From Streptomyces tailanensis (GTDB lineage Bacteria; Actinomycetota; Actinomycetes; Streptomycetales; Streptomycetaceae), in the NCBI RefSeq assembly GCF_008386495.1, contig NZ_VTHJ01000074.1, positions 1 to 40,162 of the forward strand: DNA of 40,162 nucleotides, read 5' to 3'. How positions within the stretch are numbered: the stretch's first letter is position 1; each line of letters starts with the position of its first letter. Shown in pieces: positions 31,474 through 38,993 of this stretch. The notes below the pieces were generated by a model. It was given only the letters and a program-made list of their open reading frames with translations, had not been told where the DNA came from and ran no database searches. The position numbers were made by a program, and so were the translations under genes.

Positions 31474-32076
31474 TCAGCTGGACCGGTCCTCCAGATACCG
31501 CGTGTGAGACTCCTGCCGCCGGGCCTCCGCGTCCCGCAGCGCGGCCGCGACGGTCCCCAACTCGTCCTGGAGCAGGGTGAGTTGTCGCTCCAGGTGGCGC
31601 TCGGGTGGTTCCGTACCCGGGGTCAGCCGGGTCCACCACCGGGTGCGTACGAAGGTGTCGACCGCCTCGGGTACGTCCTGCCGGACCGCCCTCGACAGGG
31701 CGTGCACCCCCTCCGGATCCCGGGCGAGGACCTCGGAGACCCAGCCGGGGTCGAGGAGGGCGGTGAGCAGTTCGGTCAGCTCGGCGAGGCGGCCGGCGGC
31801 CGCGGGCGGCAGGTCGATGCCGTCCAGGTACTCGCGGAGGGTGCCGAAGTCCGCGCGCAGTTCGTCCAGTTGGGCGGACGGGTCCGGGAAGTCCGGCAGC
31901 GGCGGGCGCTCCGGCGGGGCGATCAGGGCGCCCGCGCCGTACAGGCCGACGACCACGACCGGCCAGTACGGGCCCGCGACCCCCGCGAAGGTCAGCCCGA
32001 GTCCGGCCACTCCGAGGGCGCTGCCGGTGAGGTTCTTGCGGGACTCGACGTACGCCAGGACCTTATTGGTAGCCAC
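31474..32076 (-). CDS. Two-span membrane protein with helical cytoplasmic tail, last gene of the TelA operon
   Basis: 200 residues. Two adjacent hydrophobic helices near the start (GSALGVAGLGLTFAGVAG and YWPVVVVGLYGAGALIA) form a hairpin in the membrane; the rest is charged and largely helical, with a probable coiled-coil end (ERHLERQLTLLQDELGTVAA). The arrangement, short membrane hairpin plus helical tail beside a TelA gene, recalls XpaC-type proteins that accompany TelA in other bacteria, but sequence similarity is not obvious to me. GTG 32076 overlaps the upstream VWA-fusion gene by 14 bases and has GAGGAG close upstream, so translation is coupled. It may tether the TelA complex to the membrane. 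Confidence 0.7.
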   Translation of the reverse strand: MATNKVLAYVESRKNLTGSALGVAGLGLTFAGVAGPYWPVVVVGLYGAGALIAPPERPPLPDFPDPSAQLDELRADFGTLREYLDGIDLPPAAAGRLAELTELLTALLDPGWVSEVLARDPEGVHALSRAVRQDVPEAVDTFVRTRWWTRLTPGTEPPERHLERQLTLLQDELGTVAAALRDAEARRQESHTRYLEDRSS

Positions 32077-33616
32077 GGATCTCCTCGAAGGCGCCGTCCA
32101 GCGAGCCCTGCTGGGCGTCGAAGAGGCGGCCGCCGGTCAGGTCGGCGATGTGCTCCAGTTCGTTCCTGTCGGAGTCGCCGAAGAGGATCGGGAAGACGGG
32201 TATCCGCTGGTGGGCGGCGGGCAGCCCGCGGTAGAAGTCGTCGAATTCCGACGGGCTCGCGCCCGTGGTGTTCTCGCCGTCCGTCATCAGCACGATGGAG
32301 GTGAAGGTGTCCCGGTCGGCGGCGCCGAGATGCTCGTACGCCTTCTCCAGGGACGTATAGATGGCGGTGTCACCTGAGGCGGACAGCTCCCGGGTGTCCG
32401 CGCGGATGCCGTCGAGCCCGGCCTTCGGGTCCTCGGGCCGTACGACATGAGTGCGTACGCTCTTCACCTCCGACCCGAACGGCATGAGGGTGACCTCCTC
32501 CCGGTCCCGGAAGTCGCTGGTCAGGTCCGTGAGCGCGGTCTTCAGCCGTTCGAGCCGGTCGCCCTCCATCGAGCCCGAGGTGTCCAGGACGTACACGGTC
32601 CGGGAGGGGCGGCGCAGCTCGTTGTCGTACGCGTCGAGGAGGCCGTCGGCGACGGAGCGGGTGCCCGGGAAGGGCAGTTCGCGTCGGCGGGACGTGTCCA
32701 TGCCCCGCGCGGGTGCCACGGAGGCGACGACCGGGCGGCGCAGGGTGGTATTGGTGATCGTCTGCTGGATCGACGGGGTGCGCAGGGCGTCGGTCAGCCG
32801 GCGGACGTCGTCGCGTACGTCCTTGCTCGTGGAGGCGAGCGAGGAGAGCGGGTAGTCGGCGGTCACGACGCCGTCGCGCGGCCGGATCACGGTCAGGTCC
32901 GCACGGCTCATGAGGACCGACTCGTAGTTGAGCAGCGCGTCGACGTTGCCGCGCCGGTCGTACGCCTCCGCCAGCCAGCCCGACGACCCCGATGTCAGCT
33001 GCTGTCCCTTGAAGAACTCCTTCAGCCTCGGCGTCGCCTTCCGTACGTCTTCGTCCGTCAGTGCGGACTCGGCGCCGGAGAGTGCCGACGTTACCGAGAT
33101 CAGTGTCGAGAAACCGGAGTTGGAGCGCGACGGGTCGGTCATGCCGTACGTCAGCTTCCCGTCCTCGACCGCCGCGTCGATGTCCGACCAGGTGACGTCC
33201 TCGGCCTTCCAGCCCAGCTCCCGTACAGTCTCCGGCTTCACGCCGATCGCCACCGGGCTGGACATCACCGAGGTCTCCGACACGACCTGCTTCGCCGCGT
33301 CGGGGTTCAGCCGCAGATAGTCGTTGGAGGAGAGCCAGAGCGCGTCGTACGTGTCCTTGGCCTTGCCCTTGGCGAGGAGATCGACCGCGTCGAGGGTGCC
33401 CATGTAGGTGGGGCGGACCTTGATGCCGGTGTCCTTCTCGACCTTCGCCAGCACCTCGCCCATGTCGGAGAGTTCGCTGGAGGCGAGGACGCGGAGGGTG
33501 CCGGGGATGTACTTGGTCGCCTCACCGGGCGACTGCTTCCCCTCGGTGGTACAGGCGGTCGACAGGAGGGCGGCCACGGTCGCGAGGGCGACCGACACCG
33601 TCGTGCGCACTCTCAT
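32063..33616 (-). CDS. Lipoprotein fusing a solute-binding domain to a VWA domain
   Basis: 517 residues. The signal peptide ends in the lipobox L-S-T-A-C, with Cys22 lipidated, so the protein lies outside the cell. Residues about 35-320 resemble a type II extracellular solute-binding protein: IPGTLRVLASSELSDMGEVL, LSSNDYLRLNP, GLTYGMTDPSRSNSG-like sequence around residue 165, and DALLNYESVLMSR. Residues about 325-517 form a VWA domain with an intact metal site: D-x-S-x-S in YVLDTSGSMEGDR, a Thr in SGDTAIYTSLEKA, and Asp in IVLMTDGENTT. ATG 33616 overlaps the TelA stop by four bases (ATGA) and follows GGGGGG. A longer frame upstream is only the shadow of telA. Likely a surface sensor whose VWA part binds a partner when the ligand pocket is filled. 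Confidence 0.88.
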   Translation of the reverse strand: MRVRTTVSVALATVAALLSTACTTEGKQSPGEATKYIPGTLRVLASSELSDMGEVLAKVEKDTGIKVRPTYMGTLDAVDLLAKGKAKDTYDALWLSSNDYLRLNPDAAKQVVSETSVMSSPVAIGVKPETVRELGWKAEDVTWSDIDAAVEDGKLTYGMTDPSRSNSGFSTLISVTSALSGAESALTDEDVRKATPRLKEFFKGQQLTSGSSGWLAEAYDRRGNVDALLNYESVLMSRADLTVIRPRDGVVTADYPLSSLASTSKDVRDDVRRLTDALRTPSIQQTITNTTLRRPVVASVAPARGMDTSRRRELPFPGTRSVADGLLDAYDNELRRPSRTVYVLDTSGSMEGDRLERLKTALTDLTSDFRDREEVTLMPFGSEVKSVRTHVVRPEDPKAGLDGIRADTRELSASGDTAIYTSLEKAYEHLGAADRDTFTSIVLMTDGENTTGASPSEFDDFYRGLPAAHQRIPVFPILFGDSDRNELEHIADLTGGRLFDAQQGSLDGAFEEIRGYQ

Positions 33617-34806
33617 GTGAGCCCCCCGTCCAGCGCTCCCTGTGACCGGCTCCGCTCCAAGTACTGGCTCGCGTGCTGGAGTTCCGACGTCAACGACTCC
33701 ACCGTGGCGGCCATGGTCTCCGTCGCCTGGGCCTTGTACGTGTCGATGGCGTCGAGGGTGCGGTAGATCTGCTGGAAGGCCGAGCGGAGCGTCTCCGCGC
33801 CCACGGCCGGGTCGGCGGCGATGCGCTGGATCTCGCCGCTCTGGGTGGCGAGCATCTCGGCGTTGCCGCGGATGAGGTCCTCGGTGGTGCCGCGCAGGGC
33901 GTTGACCTGGTCGACGACCTTCTTCTGGTTGTCGAGGGCGGAGGCGAGCATCACGGAGATCCGCAGCGCGGAGACCGTGGTCGTGGCGGCCCGGTCGACG
34001 CCCTTGATCAACTCCTCGTTGTTGCGCCGTACGACGTCCATGGCCAGGTAGCCCTGGGCGCAGACGGCGAGCTGGGTGAGCAGGTCCTGGTGCTTCTGCC
34101 GGACCGGGAAGAGTACGTCGGCGCGCAGGGTGTCGGCGGCGGCGGGGTCCGTGGCCTCGACGCCGGTGACGTGTTCCTCGACGGCCGTGTCCAGGGCCTC
34201 CGTCAGGACCACGTACTCCTGGAGCTTGCCCATGGTCTCCCACAGGCGCACGCGCTCGGTCTGCAGTGCCGCGTTGTCGCGCCGCAGCTCGTCCTGTCCG
34301 CCGCGCAGCGACCCCACGATCTTGTTGAGAGTGCCTTGCGCGGAGGCGTACTTGGCGACGTGGTCGCGCAGCTTGTTGCCGCCCGGCAGCCGGGACAGGA
34401 ACTTGCGGCCCTTGCTCGCGGGCAGGTCGCGCGGGTCGAGGTCCTCGACCACGCGCCGCAGTTCGACGAGCGAGCCCGCGACCTGCGACTGGGCGTCCCC
34501 GCCCTTGCTCGGCAGGCTCCGCACGGTCCGCTCCAGCATGCGGTTGGACTGGGCGGCCGCCGTACGCATCTCGCCCGCGCCGAGGGCGGTGATCTCCCCG
34601 ACCCGGCCCGCGAACTCCGGTGACCGCGCGTCGAGAGCGGCGAGCCCCTGGACGTACTCGGTGGCCTTCCTGGCCATGTCCGACCGTACGGACTCCTCGA
34701 CCGGCACGAGCCCGCCGGCCTTCTCCCGCGGCACGGCCGCGACCGGCTCGGGCGGAGTGAGGGTGAAGGTGGTGCTGCCTTCGGTGCTCATGTGTTCGTT
34801 GCTCAT
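33613..34806 (-). CDS. TelA-family toxic-anion (tellurite) resistance protein
   Basis: 397 residues, almost entirely helical and soluble, the normal size for TelA/KlaA proteins. Family-typical stretches include SRLPGGNKLRDHVAKYASAQ, LNKIVGSLRGGQDELRRDNA, ALQTERVRLWETMGKLQEYV and the C-terminal AQATETMAATVESLTSELQH. TelA proteins are linked to tellurite, colicin and cell-envelope stress resistance; their biochemical activity is not established. ATG 34806 follows GGGGGA at 9 bases; ATG 34791 is an in-frame alternative. It lies 21 bases after the anchored binding-protein gene and overlaps the VWA-fusion gene, so four genes form one operon. Being next to a TerY-P triad is the typical setting of Ter-type systems. 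Confidence 0.93.
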   Translation of the reverse strand: MSNEHMSTEGSTTFTLTPPEPVAAVPREKAGGLVPVEESVRSDMARKATEYVQGLAALDARSPEFAGRVGEITALGAGEMRTAAAQSNRMLERTVRSLPSKGGDAQSQVAGSLVELRRVVEDLDPRDLPASKGRKFLSRLPGGNKLRDHVAKYASAQGTLNKIVGSLRGGQDELRRDNAALQTERVRLWETMGKLQEYVVLTEALDTAVEEHVTGVEATDPAAADTLRADVLFPVRQKHQDLLTQLAVCAQGYLAMDVVRRNNEELIKGVDRAATTTVSALRISVMLASALDNQKKVVDQVNALRGTTEDLIRGNAEMLATQSGEIQRIAADPAVGAETLRSAFQQIYRTLDAIDTYKAQATETMAATVESLTSELQHASQYLERSRSQGALDGGLT

Positions 34807-34827
34807 ATGTGGTGATCCCCCGTTGTC

Positions 34828-35901
34828 CTACTGGCCCCGGGCCCGGCGCGCCATCTCGTGCAGCACCTCGGAGGTGGGCACGGGCGCCTGCCGGACGGTC
34901 AGCTTCTGCATCAGATAGGTGGTGTGCTGCGCGGTCGCCGTCGTGAACTCGGTGGCCGCCCCCTGCGGCCGGAACCCGTGCCTGGCGGCCAGCTTCCGCA
35001 ACTCCGGGTCCGTGCCCAGCAGTTCACCGAGCGCCCGGCCCTCGTCCGTGACCGGGACGACGGTGTGGTCGCTGTGGACGGTGGTGTCCGGGTAGAGGAC
35101 GACCAGGTCGTCGACGCTCTGTCCCTGGGCGAGCAGGGAGGCGACCTGCGACTCGTAGACGAGGACGAGCGGATTGCCGACGCCGCTGACGAAGTCGCGG
35201 AAGGCCGCGTCGCTGCTCGTCTGCTGGGCGCCCTGGACGCTGATCAGATCGTGCATGAGGGGCGCGGTGTCCGTCAGCTCCTTTTCGCTCGCGACCACCC
35301 GCCCCTTGTTGGCGACGTTGGAGGCGGCGGCGAGGTAGAGCGCGCCGGAGTTGGAGGTGGTCGGGTCGGTGGAGGCGATGTAGAGCAGCCCGCTCAACTC
35401 ACCATACTTCTCCGCCCCCTTGAGGTCCTGCCACGTCCTGTCGCCCTCGGCGGCCTTGAGATACGCGGCCATGTCGAGGACGCCGCGGCTCTGGTCGAGC
35501 GAGGCCAGCCCGTTCTGCTGGAGCACCTCGGCGGCGCCCTTGTGGGTGACCACGACGAGGGGCGAGTAGAAGGGGCGGGGCAACGGTTGGCGTACGTCGT
35601 ACTTGCCGGCCAGCTCATCGGCGGGCGCCTTGCTGGAGGGGAACGCGAAGTCGTACCCCTTCAGGTCCAGCCCCTCCATGGCCCAGGAACCCGACGTCTC
35701 CGTCTTCACGGTGTAGCCCTCGGCGGCCAGGGCCTTCACCACCTCGGGATCGGCGAAGAACTCGGCCTTCTCCGACCCGATCACACCACGCACGGTCTTC
35801 GTTGCCGTGCCCTTGCCCTCTGTTTCACGCCCCGCCACGACAGCTGCCACCACGCCGCCGATCAGCAGGAACGCGAGGACGATTCCAGCGATTCGTCTCA
35901 C
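34828..35901 (-). CDS. Membrane-anchored solute-binding-like protein, first gene of the TelA operon
   Basis: 357 residues from GTG 35901; AGCAGG lies 9 bases upstream. The N-terminus VRRIAGIVLAFLLIGGVVAA is a single hydrophobic helix without a lipobox cysteine, so it is probably an uncleaved anchor with the rest outside the cell. The outer part has the layout of an extracellular binding protein: VIGSEKAEFFADPEVVKALA near the start, YDFAFPSSKAPADELAGKYD, LLYIASTDPTTSNSGALYLA (resembling the ligand-contact segment of the neighbouring VWA fusion) and NPLVLVYESQVASLLAQ. There is no transporter gene nearby, so a sensing role seems more likely than import. The ligand is unknown. Upstream frame extension overlaps untranslated sequence. 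Confidence 0.8.
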   Translation of the reverse strand: MRRIAGIVLAFLLIGGVVAAVVAGRETEGKGTATKTVRGVIGSEKAEFFADPEVVKALAAEGYTVKTETSGSWAMEGLDLKGYDFAFPSSKAPADELAGKYDVRQPLPRPFYSPLVVVTHKGAAEVLQQNGLASLDQSRGVLDMAAYLKAAEGDRTWQDLKGAEKYGELSGLLYIASTDPTTSNSGALYLAAASNVANKGRVVASEKELTDTAPLMHDLISVQGAQQTSSDAAFRDFVSGVGNPLVLVYESQVASLLAQGQSVDDLVVLYPDTTVHSDHTVVPVTDEGRALGELLGTDPELRKLAARHGFRPQGAATEFTTATAQHTTYLMQKLTVRQAPVPTSEVLHEMARRARGQ

Positions 35902-36050
35902 ATCGGTGAGCCTGCTCCCGGAACCCAACGTTCCCGGCTGCCGCGGATGAACACGGGGTGAAGTGGCGGTCCCGGAACACAACCGGAAGGGTGGCTGCCG
36001 CTTAGGGGTTCGTGCGCGGGTTGTTTCGTAGGTGCGGGTGGGGGGCTTGC

Positions 36051-36121
36051 CGCGCAGTTCCCCGCGCCCCTAAAAGACAAGGCCGCACCCCGTGCTTTTA
36101 AGGGGCGCGGGGAACTGCGCG
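36051..36121. repeat. Large REP-like palindrome
   Basis: The 21 bases 36051-36071 (ending GCGCCCCT) are exactly complementary to 36101-36121, and the pairing goes on inward as AAAAG/CTTTT with one bulged base. Imperfect complementarity also continues outward: GTGCGGGTGGGGGGC before and CCCCCACCCACCCGCAC after. This G/C-rich GGGGCGCGGGGAACTGCGCG motif is widespread between genes in Streptomyces. It lies between the TelA operon promoter region and the end of the small hypothetical gene. Confidence 0.85.
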
Positions 36122-36171
36122 ATCAGCCCCCACCCACCCGCACGCGCCCACGCACCGACCGAACCGAGCTC

Positions 36172-36591
36172 TTAGACGTGGGCCGGAGCCAGCGCAGCGG
36201 AATGCGCGTCCATGCGTTCCGCCGCCAGGATCGCGGCCGCCGTGTCGGCACGGGACGCGGCGACGACGAGGGCCCGGCCCGCGAGGGCGTGGGCGCGGCG
36301 GTGCAGGGCGGTGGTCGCTTCCGGCTCGCGGACAGCGGCGGCGGCCGACGACCGGGCGGGCCGGCGCCCGCCCCGCAGCCGGGTCACCTGCTGGAGCAGC
36401 CGCTCGGCGGCCGTGTCCAGGTCGGCGGAGGGCGTCAGCGTACGGAGCTCGTCGGTCACGGCCAGCAGCGCCGCCAGATGACCCGCGAGCTGGATGTCCA
36501 GCTCTTCCTCGCGCGAACGGTGAGGGAAGTCGGAGGGGGTGGTGCCGGCCATCGTGCTGTGGACCGACTTGGTGCGGATCGGTTCGTACAT
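36172..36591 (-). CDS. Small helical protein of unknown function
   Basis: 139 residues, rich in Ala, Arg and Leu. A polar start (MYEPIRTKSVHSTMAGTTPS) is followed by two helical stretches, EELDIQLAGHLAALLAVTDE and ALHRRAHALAGRALVVAASR with ADTAAAILAAERM after it. There is no signal peptide, membrane span or known catalytic motif, and I do not recognise the family. ATG 36591 has an excellent GGAGG site 8 bases upstream and strong codon bias, so the gene is real. It follows the aminotransferase gene on the same strand after about 80 bases; an inverted repeat lies in that gap, suggesting separate control. Confidence 0.75.
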   Translation of the reverse strand: MYEPIRTKSVHSTMAGTTPSDFPHRSREEELDIQLAGHLAALLAVTDELRTLTPSADLDTAAERLLQQVTRLRGGRRPARSSAAAAVREPEATTALHRRAHALAGRALVVAASRADTAAAILAAERMDAHSAALAPAHV

Positions 36592-36626
36592 GGGATGGCC
36601 TCCAAGCTCTTCGGAAGACCAGCCTA

Positions 36627-36645
36627 CCTTAGATCCCGTCTAAAG
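36627..36645. promoter_or_regulatory. Inverted repeat upstream of the small helical-protein gene
   Basis: CCTTAGA (36627-36633) and TCTAAAG (36639-36645) are complementary at six of seven positions around TCCCG. It is AT-rich for this genome and lies about 35 bases before the small gene, overlapping a possible -10 box (TAAGGT on the minus strand). It may be an operator; the regulator is unknown. Confidence 0.4.
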
Positions 36646-36670
36646 TTGAGCGAAGTCCGAGGCTGTGAGG

Positions 36671-37882
36671 TTACGGTTGGCCGTACCCGTCCAGGAAGTT
36701 CCCGATCCGCGTGATCGCCGAGCGCAGGTCTCCGACTGTCGGCAGGGTCACCACCCGGAAGTGGTCGGGCTCGGTCCAGTTGAAGCCCGTGCCCTGGACG
36801 ACCATGATCTTCTCCTGCCGGAGCAGGTCCAGGACCATCTGCCGGTCATCCTTGACCTTGAAGACCTGCGGGTCGAGCCGCGGGAACAGATACAGCGCCC
36901 CCTTCGGCTTCACGCACGACACTCCCGGGATCTGCGTCAGCAGCTCGTACGCGACATCCCGCTGCTCCTTCAGCCGCCCGCCCGGCAGCACCAGATCGTT
37001 GATCGTCTGCCGACCGCTGAGCGCGGCGACCACCCCGTGCTGCCCCGGCATGTTCGCGCACAGCCGCATGTTCGCCAGAATCGTCAGGCCCTCGATGTAC
37101 GAGTCCGCGTGCGCGCGCGGGCCCGAGATCGCGACCCAGCCGACCCGGTACCCCGCCACCCGGTACGCCTTGGACATGCCGTTGAACGTCAGCGTCAGCA
37201 GATCCGGGGCCACCGCCGCCGTCGGGGTGTGCGTGGCACCGTCGTAGAGGATCTTGTCGTAGATCTCGTCCGAGCAGACGAGGAGGTTGTGGCGGCGCGC
37301 GATGTCCGTCAGACCGCGGATCATCTCCACGTCGTACACCGCACCCGTCGGGTTGTTCGGGTTGATGATGACGATCGCCTTGGTGCGGTCGGTGACCTTC
37401 CGCTCCACGTCCGCGAGGTCCGGCATCCAGTCGGACTGCTCGTCGCAGCGGTAGTGCACGGCAGTACCACCTGACAGGGAGACCGCCGCCGTCCACAGCG
37501 GATAGTCCGGGGACGGTACGAGGACCTCGTCGCCGTCGTCGAGCAGGGCCTGCATCGCCATCACGATCAGCTCGGAGGCACCGTTGCCGATGAAGACGTG
37601 TTCGACGTCCGTCTCGATGCCGAGGGTCTGGTTGTGCATGACGACTGCCCGGCGCGCGGCCAGCAGCCCCTTCGCGTCGCCGTAGCCGTGGGACGTCGCC
37701 ACGTTGCGGAGGATGTCCTCCAGGATCTCCGGCGGGCATTCGAAGCCGAAGGCGGCCGGATTGCCGGTGTTCAGCTTGAGGATGCGATGCCCCGCCGCCT
37801 CAAGCCGCATCGCCTCCTCGAGCACCGGGCCCCGGATCTCGTAACAGACGTTGGCGAGCTTGGTCGACTGGATCACCTGCAT
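36671..37882 (-). CDS. PLP-dependent aminotransferase, class I/II (alanine/aspartate type)
   Basis: 403 residues from ATG 37882, which begins MQVIQSTKLANVCYEIRGPV as in related enzymes; the frame is open to GTG 37933, but neither start has a strong ribosome site. The fold-type I landmarks are present: LNTGNPAAFGF for substrate binding, VEHVFIGNGASELIVMAMQA for the cofactor phosphate cup, IINPNNPTGAVYD with the conserved Asn/Pro, and the cofactor-binding Lys238 in TFNGMSKAYRVAGY. A late Arg in NWTEPDHFRVVTLP would hold the substrate carboxylate. It resembles AlaA/AspC-type pyridoxal enzymes that swap amino groups between alanine or aspartate and 2-oxoglutarate; exact substrate is undetermined. 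Stand-alone housekeeping-type gene. Confidence 0.92.
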   Translation of the reverse strand: MQVIQSTKLANVCYEIRGPVLEEAMRLEAAGHRILKLNTGNPAAFGFECPPEILEDILRNVATSHGYGDAKGLLAARRAVVMHNQTLGIETDVEHVFIGNGASELIVMAMQALLDDGDEVLVPSPDYPLWTAAVSLSGGTAVHYRCDEQSDWMPDLADVERKVTDRTKAIVIINPNNPTGAVYDVEMIRGLTDIARRHNLLVCSDEIYDKILYDGATHTPTAAVAPDLLTLTFNGMSKAYRVAGYRVGWVAISGPRAHADSYIEGLTILANMRLCANMPGQHGVVAALSGRQTINDLVLPGGRLKEQRDVAYELLTQIPGVSCVKPKGALYLFPRLDPQVFKVKDDRQMVLDLLRQEKIMVVQGTGFNWTEPDHFRVVTLPTVGDLRSAITRIGNFLDGYGQP

Positions 37883-38066
37883 GTCCGTGAGCTTACGGCC
37901 CGGTAACGCTTTCCGGGCCGTGTTTTCCACCACGTGAGACGGTCGCTATGCGCCGAAATGCGCCCCAGCTGTCCCCGCCGCCCCACTCCTCTCTAGAATC
38001 CGCGTCCAGGTCCGGCCTACCCCCACATGGCCACAGGGCGTACGGCACGAGGGTGACAAGAGCGGG

Positions 38067-38828
38067 ATGAGTGGGGTGAACCGGGTGAGTGGGGTGGACC
38101 GGGATGGTGGCGACCTCCAGGGGGCGCCGAACGTGTACTACCCGGTCGGCGACACCGCCTCGACACCCGCCTACGAGCACTTCAGGGACCCGGCCGCCGC
38201 ACACGGCTGGCAGAACGCCTACGACGACACCGTTCAACTGGACGAGGTCGTTCTGGACGGGCCGGGTCCGGCAGGGGAGGGCGTTCCGGCTGGGGAGGGC
38301 GGTGCGTCGTATGTCTATACGTCTACGTCGGGTGACCTGGGCGTGGAGGGCGGCCTGGACGCGGTAGGGCGGCGCCCTCGCCTGGCCGAGGGGCGGCGGG
38401 TCGCGCGCGGGCGGCGTCGGGCGCGGCGGCGCGGCGTCCTCGTCGCGGGCGGCATCGGCGCTGCCGTGCTCGTGGGTGTGGCGGTGGCGGGGCTCGCCGG
38501 TCTCGGCTCCTCGGACCGGGCGGACCCGAGCGCCCCCACGCCCCGGAACTCCGCCACGGCCGGCGACCGCTCCGGCGCCCCGGACACTGCCTCTCCGTCC
38601 ACCGCCACGGCGGACGCGACGCCGCCCGCCACATCTCCAGATGCCCCCTCCGCGAGCTCGACCGCGTCCGCCGCCGCCCCCTCCGCCCCCACCTCGACGG
38701 CCTCGACCGAGGCCCCCTCCGCGACCCCATCCCCCTCACCTTCCTCCACCGCCGCGACCGGACCGACCCGAGGCAACTCCGGCGGCAACCAGGGCCAGGG
38801 GCAAGGGTCGACGAAGGCACCCAAGTAG
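38067..38828 (+). CDS. Single-pass membrane protein with long Ser/Thr/Pro/Ala tail
   Basis: 253 residues. The first about 95 residues are polar and cytoplasmic (APNVYYPVGDTASTPAYEHF, then DDTVQLDEVVLDGPG), followed by a very basic stretch (RLAEGRRVARGRRRARRRGV) and one membrane helix (about 122-146, VLVAGGIGAAVLVGVAVAGL). The rest is almost only Ser, Thr, Pro and Ala, ending in a GN/GQ-rich tip: a wall-spanning stalk outside the cell. The basic residues before the helix fit an inside N-terminus. No catalytic domain is visible and I do not recognise a family. ATG 38067 is preceded by AAGAGCGGG. It is divergent from the aminotransferase gene and could be monocistronic. Confidence 0.75.
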   Translation: MSGVNRVSGVDRDGGDLQGAPNVYYPVGDTASTPAYEHFRDPAAAHGWQNAYDDTVQLDEVVLDGPGPAGEGVPAGEGGASYVYTSTSGDLGVEGGLDAVGRRPRLAEGRRVARGRRRARRRGVLVAGGIGAAVLVGVAVAGLAGLGSSDRADPSAPTPRNSATAGDRSGAPDTASPSTATADATPPATSPDAPSASSTASAAAPSAPTSTASTEAPSATPSPSPSSTAATGPTRGNSGGNQGQGQGSTKAPK

Positions 38829-38993
38829 GGGGATCCTCAACTCCCGTTTCCTGGCCGAAGATCCCCGGCCGGAACCAACTCCTTGCTCGGCCATCACATG
38901 ACCCTCACAATGCGCATGACAAACTGCGTGGCAGGAAGATCTCCCGTCACTCAAGTCACTCACGACACTCAAGTCGCAAGAGGGGACCCCCAC

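Noticed and set aside
33617..34243. Upstream extension of the VWA-fusion lipoprotein gene
   Set aside because: The extension overlaps telA in another frame, is Arg/Pro/Gly-rich and has no signal; the real start at 33616 has a ribosome site and a lipoprotein signal peptide.
36610..36645. Possible iron-regulator (DtxR/DmdR-type) box before the small helical gene
   Set aside because: Only about 11 of 19 positions agree with the usual iron-box consensus and the second half-site is poor; recorded instead as an unassigned inverted repeat.
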